This document shows positions 57,217 through 64,000 of a stretch of DNA of 64,000 nucleotides, one piece after another. The translations under genes and the position numbers were made by a program. Source of the stretch: PNOJ01 sp016706845 (lineage in GTDB: Bacteria > Krumholzibacteriota > Krumholzibacteriia > LZORAL124-64-63); NCBI GenBank assembly GCA_016706845.1, contig JADJIV010000002.1:62001-126000 (forward strand). The letters are read 5' to 3'. Under the pieces are notes generated by a model, which had not been told where the DNA came from, searched no databases, and worked only from the letters and a program-made list of their open reading frames with translations. The stretch's first letter is position 1, and each line of letters starts with the position of its first letter.

Positions 57217-57771
57217 CTAGTTCCAGGGCTTCTCCTGGATGAGGGTCAGGAATTCGCTCCTGGTCTTGGAGTCGTCCTTGAAGACGCCCACCATCTCGCT
57301 GGTCACCGCGAAGGAGTTCTGGCGCTTGATGCCGCGCATCATCATGCACAGGTGCTGGGCGTGCAGGACCACGGCCACGCCCTGGGCGTCGAGGTTGCGC
57401 TGGAGGCAGTGGGCGATCTGCGAGGTCATCCGCTCCTGGACCTGCAATCTGCGCGAGTAGGCCTCGACCACCCGCGCGATCTTGGACAGGCCGACGATCT
57501 TGCTGCCGGGGATGTAGGCCACGTGCGCCTTGCCGAAGAACGGCAGCAGGTGGTGCTCGCACATGCTGAAGAAGTCGATGTCGTTGATCACGATCATCTC
57601 GTGGCCCTCGGCTTCGAACAGGGCCTGGCGCACCATGGCGTCGGGGTCCTGGTGGTAGCCGTCGGTGATCTCGATCCAGGCTTTCGCCACGCGCTCGGGG
57701 GTCTTCAGCAGCCCCTCGCGCTGCGGGTCTTCGCCGATGTTTTCCAGGATGCCACGGATCAGCGCTTCCAT
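57217..57771 (-). CDS. folE: GTP cyclohydrolase I
   Basis: A 184-residue enzyme that starts folate/pterin synthesis from GTP. LLKTPERVAKAW, DIDFFSMCEHHLLPFFGKAH (zinc Cys and His), PGSKIVGLSKIARVVEAYSRR and HLCMMMRGIKRQNS (second zinc Cys) are diagnostic. ATG at 57771 with AAGGGA upstream; the open frame upstream of it is unconserved. The upstream 470 bases carry no gene. Confidence 0.96.
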   Translation of the reverse strand: MEALIRGILENIGEDPQREGLLKTPERVAKAWIEITDGYHQDPDAMVRQALFEAEGHEMIVINDIDFFSMCEHHLLPFFGKAHVAYIPGSKIVGLSKIARVVEAYSRRLQVQERMTSQIAHCLQRNLDAQGVAVVLHAQHLCMMMRGIKRQNSFAVTSEMVGVFKDDSKTRSEFLTLIQEKPWN

Positions 57772-58242
57772 GCCCGTCGTCCCTTCTGCAGAGTGCGCGC
57801 GGCGTCGCGGGCCGCATCGGCGGGGCGACCGCCGCGTCCGGCCCACGATACGTGCAAGCCCGACGGGGGTCAAGGCGGCGCGCCCCCGCCGCGGACGGGC
57901 ACGTCGCTTGCACCCGTGAACCTTGCAGATCCCCAGACCCGGCGGAAGGGTCGCGTCCGACCACCGGACGACAGGCACGTCGGCGCACGTCCCGGAGACC
58001 GTCCCCCCCCAAGACGGGCGGGCGCACCCGGTGCAGGAAACGGCCCTTCCGCCGTCCACTTCACAGCCCCGCTCCAGCGTTCCGGCCTTCATTTTCAAGT
58101 CGTTCCACGGCTCCGGTCATGCCGAATGCACCTTGATTTCACAAGGCGGCGGCGGCTTATTTGATCCCAGACCCTCGATCCGGGAGTCGCCCGCACTTCG
58201 ATCGCGACTCCCGCAGCACGCGCACTGAAGGAGAGGGACGCC
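57772..58242. other. Long divergent intergenic region folE / nfnA
   Basis: 470 bases without a credible gene; open frames here are unconserved. It must hold the folE promoter (minus) and that of the flavoprotein pair (plus). For the latter TTGATT (58133-58138), 18 bases, TTATTT (58157-58162) is a weak candidate, 81 bases upstream of the GTG. A run of 8 C lies at 58003-58010. A perfect hairpin near the downstream end is listed separately. Confidence 0.5.
58181..58213 (+). promoter_or_regulatory. Leader hairpin upstream of the NfnA-like gene
   Basis: CGGGAGTCGC and GCGACTCCCG form a perfect 10-bp stem with a 13-base loop, ending 29 bases before the GTG start and 14 bases before the AAGGAGAG ribosome-binding site. 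It would form in the 5' leader of the transcript. Role unknown. Confidence 0.5.
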
Positions 58243-59121
58243 GTGGCCAACCAGATCGTCGCCGCCAGGCTCCTGGCCGAGAAGACCATGCTGTTCGAGA
58301 TCGAGGCCGAGCACATCGCCCAGCGCGGGCGCGCCGGGCAGTTCGTCATCCTGCGCGTCAGCGATCAGGGCGAACGCATCCCGCTGACCATCGCGCACCG
58401 CGACGTCGCCAAGGGGACCATCACCATCGTCGCGCAGGAGGTCGGCAAGACCACGCGCGACCTCAACGCGCTGAAGGCCGGCGACGCCATCCTCGACCTG
58501 GCCGGGCCCCTGGGCCGGGCGACGACCATCCCGGAGGGCGGCAAGACCGTGGTCTGCGTCGGCGGCGGCATCGGCAACGCCGTGGTCTGGCCCATGGCGA
58601 CCGCGATGAAGGAAGCCGGCAACCGGGTCATCGCCATCCTCGGCGCCCGCACGAAGGACCTGCTCATCCTCGAGGACGAGGTGCGCGCGGTCAGCGACCA
58701 GGTGATCGTCACCACCGACGACGGCAGCTACGGCCGCAAGGGCCTGGTCACCGAGGCGCTGCAGGGCCTCATCGACGAGGGCCTGAAGATCGACGAGTGC
58801 ATCACCATCGGCCCGGTGATCATGATGAAGTTCGTCTGCAAGACCACCCAGCCCCACGGCATCAAGACGCTGGCCTCGCTCAACCCGATCATGGTCGACG
58901 GCACCGGGATGTGCGGCGCCTGCCGCGTGACGGTGGGCGGCGAGACGCGCTTCGCCTGCGTCGAGGGCCCCGAGTTCGACGGCCACCTGACCGACTTCGA
59001 CGAGCTGATGAAGCGCCTCGCCTACTACAAGCCCGAGGAGGCCCGCTCCCTCGAGCGCGCCGAGCACGCTTGCCGCCTGCAGCAGGCAGCGGACCAGTTA
59101 CTCGCCGAGCGCGACCGCTAG
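58243..59121 (+). CDS. NfnA-like / sulfide dehydrogenase beta-type flavoprotein subunit
   Basis: A 292-residue ferredoxin-NADP reductase-like subunit with GTG start after AAGGAGAGG. The FAD domain is followed by the NAD-binding CVGGGIGNAV. A C-terminal iron-sulfur site has Asp and three Cys: VDGTGMCGACRVTVGG then FACVEGPEF. This is the pattern of NfnA, the small subunit of the electron-bifurcating NADH-dependent ferredoxin:NADP oxidoreductase, and of SudB. The large subunit follows 16 bases downstream. Bifurcation, glutamate synthase coupling or sulfide/polysulfide reduction are all possible; sequence alone does not decide. Confidence 0.88.
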   Translation: MANQIVAARLLAEKTMLFEIEAEHIAQRGRAGQFVILRVSDQGERIPLTIAHRDVAKGTITIVAQEVGKTTRDLNALKAGDAILDLAGPLGRATTIPEGGKTVVCVGGGIGNAVVWPMATAMKEAGNRVIAILGARTKDLLILEDEVRAVSDQVIVTTDDGSYGRKGLVTEALQGLIDEGLKIDECITIGPVIMMKFVCKTTQPHGIKTLASLNPIMVDGTGMCGACRVTVGGETRFACVEGPEFDGHLTDFDELMKRLAYYKPEEARSLERAEHACRLQQAADQLLAERDR

Positions 59122-59137
59122 GAAGGGGGCCCGGATC

Positions 59138-60586
59138 ATGGCGGAGACGGACAAGCCCAGCTACAAGTTCAACAAGTCCAAGACCAAGGTCCCGATGCGG
59201 GAGCAGAAGCCCGAGGACCGGATCTTCAACTTCGAGGAAGTGCCGCTCGGCTACACCGAGGAAGAGGCGACCTGCGAGGGGCAGCGCTGCATCCAGTGCC
59301 GGGACAAGCCCTGCGTGAGCGGCTGCCCCGTGGGCGTGGACATCCCCGCCTTCATGCGCCTGGTCGGCGAGGGCCAGTACGAGGACGCCCTGCGCAAGAT
59401 CAAGGAGACGAACTTCCTGCCGGCGATCTGCGGCCGCGTCTGCCCGCAGGAGGACCAGTGCGAACTGGTCTGCAACCTGAACAAGCCGCAGCAGGAGCGC
59501 CAGCCGGGCGGCGTGGGCCGCGTCGAGCGCTTCCTCGGCGACTACGCCATGGAGCACGGGCTGAACGTGACCCCGCAGTGCGACTCGCCCACCGGCAAGA
59601 AGGTCGCCATCATCGGCTCCGGCCCCGCCGGCCTGACCGCCGCCAGCGACCTCTGCCAGCGCGGCCACGACGTGACGGTCTTCGAGGCCCTGCACAAGCC
59701 CGGCGGCGTGCTGTTCTACGGCATCCCCGAGTTCCGCATGCCCAAGGCGATCCTGGTGCGGGAGATCGACGGGCTGCGCCAGATGGGCGTGAAGTTCGTG
59801 ATGAACTACCCGGTCGGCAAGGCCGAGCCGCTCCAGTCGATCCGCGACCGCTTCGACGCCACGTTCATCGCCACCGGCGCCGGCCTGCCCTGGTTCCTGA
59901 ACATCCCGGGCGAGAACCTCAACGGCGTGTACTCGGCCAACGAGTTCCTCACGCGCGTGAACCTGATGGGCGCCTGGCGCTTTCCCGAGACCGACACGCC
60001 GGTCAAGGCCATCAAGCGCATCGCGGTCATCGGCGCCGGCAACACGGCCATGGACTCGGCCCGCACCTCGAAGCGCCTGCGGCCGAAGAAGGTCTACCTG
60101 ATCTACCGGCGCAGCCGCCTGGAGATGCCCGCCCGCGCGGAGGAGATCCACCACGCGGAGGAGGAAGGCATCGAGTTCAACCTGCTCCACGCCCCGCTGC
60201 GGATCATCGACGACGGCACCGGCGCGGTCTGCGGCATCGAGTGCCAGGAGATGGAACTGGGCGAGCCCGACGCCAGCGGGCGCCGGCGCCCCGTGCCCAT
60301 CGAGGGCAAGACGAAGATCTTCGAGGTCGACACCGTGGTGATCGCCACCGGCCAGGGGCCCAACCCCCTGCTGACCGCCGACGTGCCCGAGCTGAAGCGC
60401 GACGCGCGCAAGGGCACGATCATCGTCGACGAGAAGACCATGCAGTCGGTGACCTGGCCCGACGTCTTCGCCGGCGGCGACATCGTCACCGGCGGCGCCA
60501 CGGTGATCCTGGCCATGGGCGCCGGGCGGATGGCGGCCAATGCGATGCACGACTTCCTCATGACCGGCAGCACTCAACCGGCCTGA
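59138..60586 (+). CDS. gltA: NfnB / small-subunit glutamate-synthase-type FAD-iron-sulfur oxidoreductase
   Basis: A 482-residue protein widely annotated as NADPH-dependent glutamate synthase (GltA, single subunit) or NfnB. The N-terminal domain binds two 4Fe-4S clusters (CIQCRDKPCVSGCPVGVDIP and CGRVCPQEDQCELVC). Then come an FAD Rossmann fold (IIGSGPAGLTAASDL, KPGGVLFYGIPEFRMPK), an NADPH fold (VIGAGNTAMDSARTSKRL, YRRSRLEMPARAEE) and the closing FAGGDIVTGGATVILAMGAG. The large GltB-type glutamine amidotransferase is absent, which favours an Nfn role. Its last codon and stop lie inside the arm of an inverted repeat (60581-60606). Confidence 0.9.
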   Translation: MAETDKPSYKFNKSKTKVPMREQKPEDRIFNFEEVPLGYTEEEATCEGQRCIQCRDKPCVSGCPVGVDIPAFMRLVGEGQYEDALRKIKETNFLPAICGRVCPQEDQCELVCNLNKPQQERQPGGVGRVERFLGDYAMEHGLNVTPQCDSPTGKKVAIIGSGPAGLTAASDLCQRGHDVTVFEALHKPGGVLFYGIPEFRMPKAILVREIDGLRQMGVKFVMNYPVGKAEPLQSIRDRFDATFIATGAGLPWFLNIPGENLNGVYSANEFLTRVNLMGAWRFPETDTPVKAIKRIAVIGAGNTAMDSARTSKRLRPKKVYLIYRRSRLEMPARAEEIHHAEEEGIEFNLLHAPLRIIDDGTGAVCGIECQEMELGEPDASGRRRPVPIEGKTKIFEVDTVVIATGQGPNPLLTADVPELKRDARKGTIIVDEKTMQSVTWPDVFAGGDIVTGGATVILAMGAGRMAANAMHDFLMTGSTQPA

Positions 60587-60712
60587 GCATACGCACGTGA
60601 CAGGGGACGCGCTCCGGGCACCTCGTGTGCCCGGAGCGCTGGCTTTCGGCCACCTGCGCCCTCCTGGCGCAGGCGGCCTGCAGACACCCCTGTCACGTGC
60701 GTATGCTCAGGC
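60581..60712. repeat. Cruciform repeat element, unit 1
   Basis: Perfect 26-base inverted arms (60581-60606 and 60687-60712) end inward in GTGACAGGGG / CCCCTGTCAC. Between them are two hairpins, each with a 13-bp stem and a 5-base loop: A at 60609-60639 (GCGCTCCGGGCAC, loop CTCGT, perfect) and B at 60648-60678 (GGCCACCTGCGCC, loop CTCCT, one mismatch). The whole would fold as a four-way cruciform in DNA or a cloverleaf in RNA. The left arm covers the end of the gltA-like gene. Its inverted sister is unit 2. It may be a RAYT/REP-type or MITE-like repeat or a bidirectional terminator. Confidence 0.85.
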
Positions 60713-60733
60713 TCTGCACATGGCGGTGGGGCC

Positions 60734-60960
60734 GGCCACGGCCTCGTCCCTGCCATCTCCTCGATGCTGTTCGACTCGGGTCCGCACATCCTGCCGTGAC
60801 AGGGGTGTCCTGGAGGCCCTGGAGCCAGGATGGCGGAAGGGCCGGAAGGTCAAGCGCTCCGGGCACACGAGGTGCCCGGAGCGCGTCCCCTGTCACGGCA
60901 GGATGTGTGGATCCGAGTCGCATCACATCGAGGGGTATGGCTGGGATCGAGGTCGTGACC
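60734..60960. repeat. Cruciform repeat element, unit 2 (inverted relative to unit 1)
   Basis: Perfect 21-base arms at 60785-60805 and 60887-60907, extending imperfectly to arms of about 73 bases (60734-60805 against 60887-60960). Hairpin A at 60854-60884 is the exact reverse complement of that in unit 1; with the adjoining GTGACAGGGGAC, 44 bases are identical between units in inverted orientation (60596-60639 and 60854-60897). Hairpin B (60816-60844) has a stem with three mismatches and a 5-base loop. Outside GTGACAGGGG the arms differ from unit 1 yet remain complementary to each other. The right arm ends 13 bases from the purN stop. Confidence 0.85.
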
Positions 60961-60973
60961 GGAACAACCGAGA

Positions 60974-61586
60974 TCAGCGGCCACCAAGCAGAGCCCGCGC
61001 CTGGTCCGCGATGATGCGCGGGTAGAGCTCGCACTCGGCGACGAACACGCGGGCGGCGAGGGTCTCGGGGTGTCGCCGGGCAGGACGGGGACGCGCAGCT
61101 GGCCGAGGATCTCGCCGGCGTCGTAGACGTCGCTGACGCGGTGGACGGTGCAGCCGGACTCGCGGTCGCCGGCGGCCAGCACGGACTCGTGGACGTAGTG
61201 GCCCACATGCCGCGGCCGCCGTGGCGCGGCAGCAGGGCGGGGTGGATGTTCAGCACCGGGCCGTCGAGCCACACGGGTGTCTGGTAGTGGCAGAGGTAGC
61301 CGGCCAGCACGATCATCCGCGGCGCGAAGGGGGCCAGCCAGGCGTTGATGGCGGCGTTGTGGGCGCCGGCATCGGGGTGGTCCCGGCGGCGGATCACGGC
61401 GCACGGCAGGCCGGCGGCGCGGGCGACCTCGACCCCGCGCACATCGGCGCGGCTCGCGACCACCGCGACGACCGCAACCGGGACCTCCCCGGACCGGATC
61501 TTCACCAGCAGGTTCTCCAGCGTGCGGCCGCTGCCCGACAGCAGCACGGCCACGGGCAGCGGGGTGGGCGCGGCGGGTCCGCTCAC
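60974..61586 (-). CDS. purN: Phosphoribosylglycinamide formyltransferase (two frameshifts in this sequence)
   Basis: PurN transfers a formyl group in purine synthesis. GTG start at 61586 overlaps the Nudix TGA (GTGA). N-terminal part: VAVLLSGSGRTLENLL, VVASRADVRGVEVA, FAPRMIVLAGYL, and NIHPALLPRHGGRGM with catalytic Asn and His. Two bases are missing: a G at 61202-61204 (restores WGHYVHESVLAAGDRESGCT and VHRVSDVYDAGEIL) and a G near 61056-61058 (restores ETLAARVFVAECELYPRII). The end is ADQARALLGGR, TGA at 60974-60976. Corrected length 204 aa, as expected. Confidence 0.93.
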
Positions 61587-62110
61587 CGCCGCGCCTCGCG
61601 GTCGGCGGCGACGAGCGCGGCCAGCACCCGGCGGTGCGACGAGAAGGCGATGGGGCCGGGCGGCGCGTCCGGAGGCCAGAAGCCGACGGCGGCGGCGTCG
61701 TCGCCCGCCTGCAACTCGCCTCCCAGCTCGGTGGCGGCGTAGACGATCAGGATCACCGGTCGGTCCGGCGGCAGCACGCCCTGGTGGACGGCCAGCAGGC
61801 CGTCGATGCGCACGTCCAGGCCGGTCTCCTCGCGCGTCTCGCGGCGGGCGGCCTCGTCCGGCGCCTCGTCGTACTCGATAAAGCCGGCGGGCAGGGTCCA
61901 CTCCCCGGCCTTGGGCGCGAACTTCCTCTGCACCAGGCACACGAGATTCCCGCGGCGGATCACGGTCGCCGCGGCCGGCGACGGATTGAGGTACTGCACG
62001 AACCCGCAGCCGGAACAGACCGGCCGGACAACACCTCCCTCGTCGGTGGTGTCCATGGGCGTGCGGCAGCGCGGGCAGAAGGCGAAGGCGTGGCGCAGCG
62101 GGTCGCTCAT
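61583..62110 (-). CDS. Nudix hydrolase with N-terminal zinc ribbon
   Basis: A 175-residue Nudix protein. A CxxC...CxxC zinc ribbon (FCPRCRTPM and VCSGCGFVQYLNP, about 10-40) precedes the Nudix box GFIEYDEAPDEAARRETREE, residues about 75-95. This is the NudC/ADP-ribose-pyrophosphatase-like arrangement; the substrate may be NADH, ADP-ribose or another dinucleotide. ATG at 62110 overlaps the lnt TGA by 4 bases; its own TGA overlaps the purN GTG. So lnt, nudix and purN are translationally coupled. Confidence 0.9.
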   Translation of the reverse strand: MSDPLRHAFAFCPRCRTPMDTTDEGGVVRPVCSGCGFVQYLNPSPAAATVIRRGNLVCLVQRKFAPKAGEWTLPAGFIEYDEAPDEAARRETREETGLDVRIDGLLAVHQGVLPPDRPVILIVYAATELGGELQAGDDAAAVGFWPPDAPPGPIAFSSHRRVLAALVAADREARR

Positions 62111-63732
62111 GCCGGCCTCCGGCGTCCGGCGAGCGCGCGTGCGACCAGCACGCCCAGGGTCCACAGACCCAGGACCGTCGCCAGCGGCGCGTGCCCGAGG
62201 CGGACGAAGGGGGTGGTCGTGTCGACGGGCGCGACGTCGGCCGCGACCACGGCCCTGCCGCCGAGTCCGGCGCGGGCCAGCACGGCGCCGTGGCCGTCGG
62301 TGATGAAGCTGACGCCGTTGTTGGCGCAGCGCACCACGGGCAGCCCGGTCTCGGCCGCGCGCAGGCGCGCCATCTCGGCGTGCTGGACGGGTCCGGCGGT
62401 CTTCCCGAACCAGCCGTCGTTGGTGATGTTGACCAGGGCCTGCGCGCCGTCGCGCGCCGCCTGCCGCGCCAGGGAGGGGAAGATCGACTCGTAGCAGATC
62501 AGACCCGCGATGCGCAGCGCGCGCAGGCTGTCGGGCGCCACGGTCATCGGCTGCGGCGGCAGGCCCGGCGTCCACTCGGCCTGGCCCAGGTCCAGCCTGC
62601 CCAGCCACGGCAGCCAGCGCTGGAAGGGCATGCGCTCCCCGAAGGGCAGCAGGTGGTGCTTCGCGTAGCGGTCGATCAGCTGCCCGTCCGGATCGAACAG
62701 GCCCGAGCCGTTGAAACGCTCCTGGCGGTTGTCCGGGCCCAGGGTGGCTTCGGGATAACCGGTGTACAGGAAGACGTCGTTGGTGTCGGCCACGGCGCGG
62801 ACCCAGGCCAGCAGGCGCCGGTCCTGCAGCAGGTAGGCCGGGATGGCGGTCTCGGCCCAGACCACCAGCTCGGCGCCGCCGCGCGCCGCCTCGGCGGTGA
62901 GTTCCGTGTAGGGCTCGGTCGTGGACGCGGCGGTCGCGTCGAACCACTTGTCGTGCAGCGACACGTCGGCCTGCACGGCGGCGACGCGCAGCGGCGTCGA
63001 GCGGCCCACCGCCGGCACGCCGCGCGCGCCCAGGCCCAGAGCCAGCCAGGCGGCGCCGGCGGCGATCGACAGCGCGAATGTCGCGCCCCGCGGCCGCGAA
63101 CCGCGTCCGGTCGCCAGGGCCGTCAGGGCGGCGGCGGTCAGCGCCGTGACCGCGCCCAGGCCCAGTTCGCCGGACGTCGCGGCCAGGGGGTACAGGGGGG
63201 TCTGCAGCCAGGCCGCGCCGCTGAGGCACCAGGGGAACCCCAGTTCCCCGACCGTCCGCAGCGCCTCCATCGCGGTCCACAGCGGCGGCGCGAGCAGCAG
63301 CAGCCCCGTCCCGCCGAACCGGCGGCGGACGAGCCCGGCGAGCCAGCCGAACAGCAGGTAGTAGCACGCGGCGTACAGGATCGCCGCGATCGCGGCGGCG
63401 GGGATCAGCCAGCGCGAGCTGATCGTGGCGTCGGGTCCGAGCAGGAACAGCCAGTGCAGCAGGGTGGCCTGATGGGCCACGCCGAACCACCAGCCGACGC
63501 GGGCCGGGGACGGCGCGGCGCGCAGCGCGCCGAAGAGCAGCGCCAGGGCGGGCACGAAGACCCAGCCGGTGCCGCGCAGGGGGGGCATCGCGAGCGTGGC
63601 CAGCGCGCCCGCGCCGAGCGCGACGAGCGTCGACGGCGCCGGCCGGCGTCGCGGTCCGGACCCGGGAGCCGGGACGGCGAAGGGCGCGAGGATGCGTCGT
63701 GGGAAGGACATGGCGGTACCATAGCCACTCAC
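62107..63732 (-). CDS. lnt: Apolipoprotein N-acyltransferase
   Basis: A polytopic membrane protein of 541 aa (or 534 from the ATG at 63711) that adds the third acyl chain to lipoproteins. About six membrane helices fill the first 220 residues. The periplasmic nitrilase domain has the catalytic Glu in VVWAETAIPAYLL, Lys in RYAKHHLLPFGERMP and Cys in AGLICYESIFP, then VNITNDGWFGKT. A last helix ends the protein (LATVLGLWTLGVLVARAL). The GTG at 63732 overlaps the upstream TGA by 4 bases, which favours it. Substrates include the lipoproteins found elsewhere in this window. Confidence 0.95.
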   Translation of the reverse strand: MSGYGTAMSFPRRILAPFAVPAPGSGPRRRPAPSTLVALGAGALATLAMPPLRGTGWVFVPALALLFGALRAAPSPARVGWWFGVAHQATLLHWLFLLGPDATISSRWLIPAAAIAAILYAACYYLLFGWLAGLVRRRFGGTGLLLLAPPLWTAMEALRTVGELGFPWCLSGAAWLQTPLYPLAATSGELGLGAVTALTAAALTALATGRGSRPRGATFALSIAAGAAWLALGLGARGVPAVGRSTPLRVAAVQADVSLHDKWFDATAASTTEPYTELTAEAARGGAELVVWAETAIPAYLLQDRRLLAWVRAVADTNDVFLYTGYPEATLGPDNRQERFNGSGLFDPDGQLIDRYAKHHLLPFGERMPFQRWLPWLGRLDLGQAEWTPGLPPQPMTVAPDSLRALRIAGLICYESIFPSLARQAARDGAQALVNITNDGWFGKTAGPVQHAEMARLRAAETGLPVVRCANNGVSFITDGHGAVLARAGLGGRAVVAADVAPVDTTTPFVRLGHAPLATVLGLWTLGVLVARALAGRRRPA

Positions 63733-64000
63733 CCCGCCGCGTGCAACAAGTCGCCCATGCCGTAGCGCCGGATCTTCTTGTAGAGGCCCTGCCGCGAGAG
63801 ACCGAGCCGGCGGGCGGCCGTCGACTTGCGCCCGTCGCAGGCGCTGATCGCCTTGCGGATGAGGTAACGTTCGAGCAGTTCGGTCGCCTCGTCCATGGGC
63901 CGCAGCGTCGCCAGGTCGGCGGGATCGACCGACCGGCCGGCGGCCTGGCGGATCTCGGCCGAGAGCTGGTCCAGTTCGATCACCTCCGCGCCGGGATGCA
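63729..64000 (-). CDS. C-terminal end of a sigma-54-dependent (NtrC-type) regulator, cut by window end
   Basis: At least 90 residues of a protein that continues beyond the window. A Fis-type helix-turn-helix is clear: LERYLIRKAISACDGRKSTAARRLGLSRQGLYKKIRRYGM. The preceding PGAEVIELDQLSAEI is the typical link between AAA+ and DNA-binding domains of enhancer-binding proteins. The GTG at 63983 could be read as a start but is almost certainly internal. It overlaps lnt by 4 bases. It would work with the sigma-54 encoded at 44645-46069. Confidence 0.8.
   Translation of the reverse strand, partial: HPGAEVIELDQLSAEIRQAAGRSVDPADLATLRPMDEATELLERYLIRKAISACDGRKSTAARRLGLSRQGLYKKIRRYGMGDLLHAAG

Noticed and set aside
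60581..60960. CRISPR array or tRNA-like gene in the repeat region
   Set aside because: There are only two copies, in opposite orientation, without regular spacers. The cloverleaf-like fold lacks anticodon-arm and T-loop consensus.
60597..61025. Small open frames across the repeat region
   Set aside because: They run through hairpins and repeat arms, overlap on both strands and have no homology signal or ribosome-binding site.

Overview
This is a very GC-rich bacterial chromosome segment that is almost entirely coding. I see no tRNA, rRNA, CRISPR, phage or insertion-sequence genes. The cell is Gram-negative with LPS: the Kdo genes kdsA, kdsB, kdsC and kdsD, lptB/C/F/G, an LpxL-type acyltransferase and lnt are all present. 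A 2.2-kilo-residue SprA (type IX translocon) homologue, several lipoproteins and a mannose-type PTS tied to an rpoN cluster suggest an uncultured FCB-group or neighbouring lineage (Krumholzibacteriota/Eiseniibacteriota-like). That placement is inference; I cannot assign a taxon.

Layout. 1-4.9 kb, minus strand: secreted cyclophilin, uvrA, gcvT (cut by the window start). 5-12 kb, minus: rpsO, pnp, an M16 peptidase, ktrB, ktrA and an OmpA-type lipoprotein. 12.1-31.3 kb, minus: sprA, a glutaminyl-cyclase-like M28 enzyme, then rimP-nusA-L7Ae-infB-rbfA/nrnA-truB-ribF, with rfbA-rfbC-cysC placed between ribF and rpsO. 31.5-35.3 kb, plus: lptF-lptG and a PKD/lamin-tail lipoprotein. 48.4-35.4 kb, minus: one long gene train, lpxL-lptC-lptB-rpoN-hpf-hprK-PTS IIA/IIB/IIC/IID-ptsH-ptsI-PGI/PMI-nucleotidyltransferase-metK, mostly joined by 4-base stop/start overlaps. 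54.1-48.5 kb, minus: rplU-rpmA, then kdsB-pyrG-kdsA-kdsC-kdsD. 54.4-57.8 kb: subtilisin-like lipoprotein (minus), trxB (plus), folE (minus). 58.2-60.6 kb, plus: the two-subunit NfnAB/GltA-type flavoprotein. 60.6-61.0 kb: two elaborate inverted-repeat elements. 61-64 kb, minus: the end of an NtrC-type regulator, then lnt, a Nudix hydrolase and purN.

Functionally the window joins translation and RNA turnover (rimP to ribF, rpsO, pnp, rplU, rpmA, hpf), outer-membrane building (Kdo, Lpt, lnt, SprA) and carbon/nitrogen control (sigma-54, HPr kinase, PTS).

Two things deserve most attention. First, the pair of oppositely oriented cruciform elements at 60581-60960: they share a core, while their outer arms differ in sequence but each stays self-complementary. 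Second, the 11-base overlap between sprA and a glutaminyl-cyclase-like gene. A caution: about fifteen single-base indels, mostly in short G/C runs, break otherwise intact conserved genes (uvrA, rfbC, nrnA, infB twice, the M28 gene, sprA, lptF, PTS IIA, kdsC, purN twice, probably cysC, kdsB and gcvT). They look like sequencing or assembly errors, so I annotated the genes across them.
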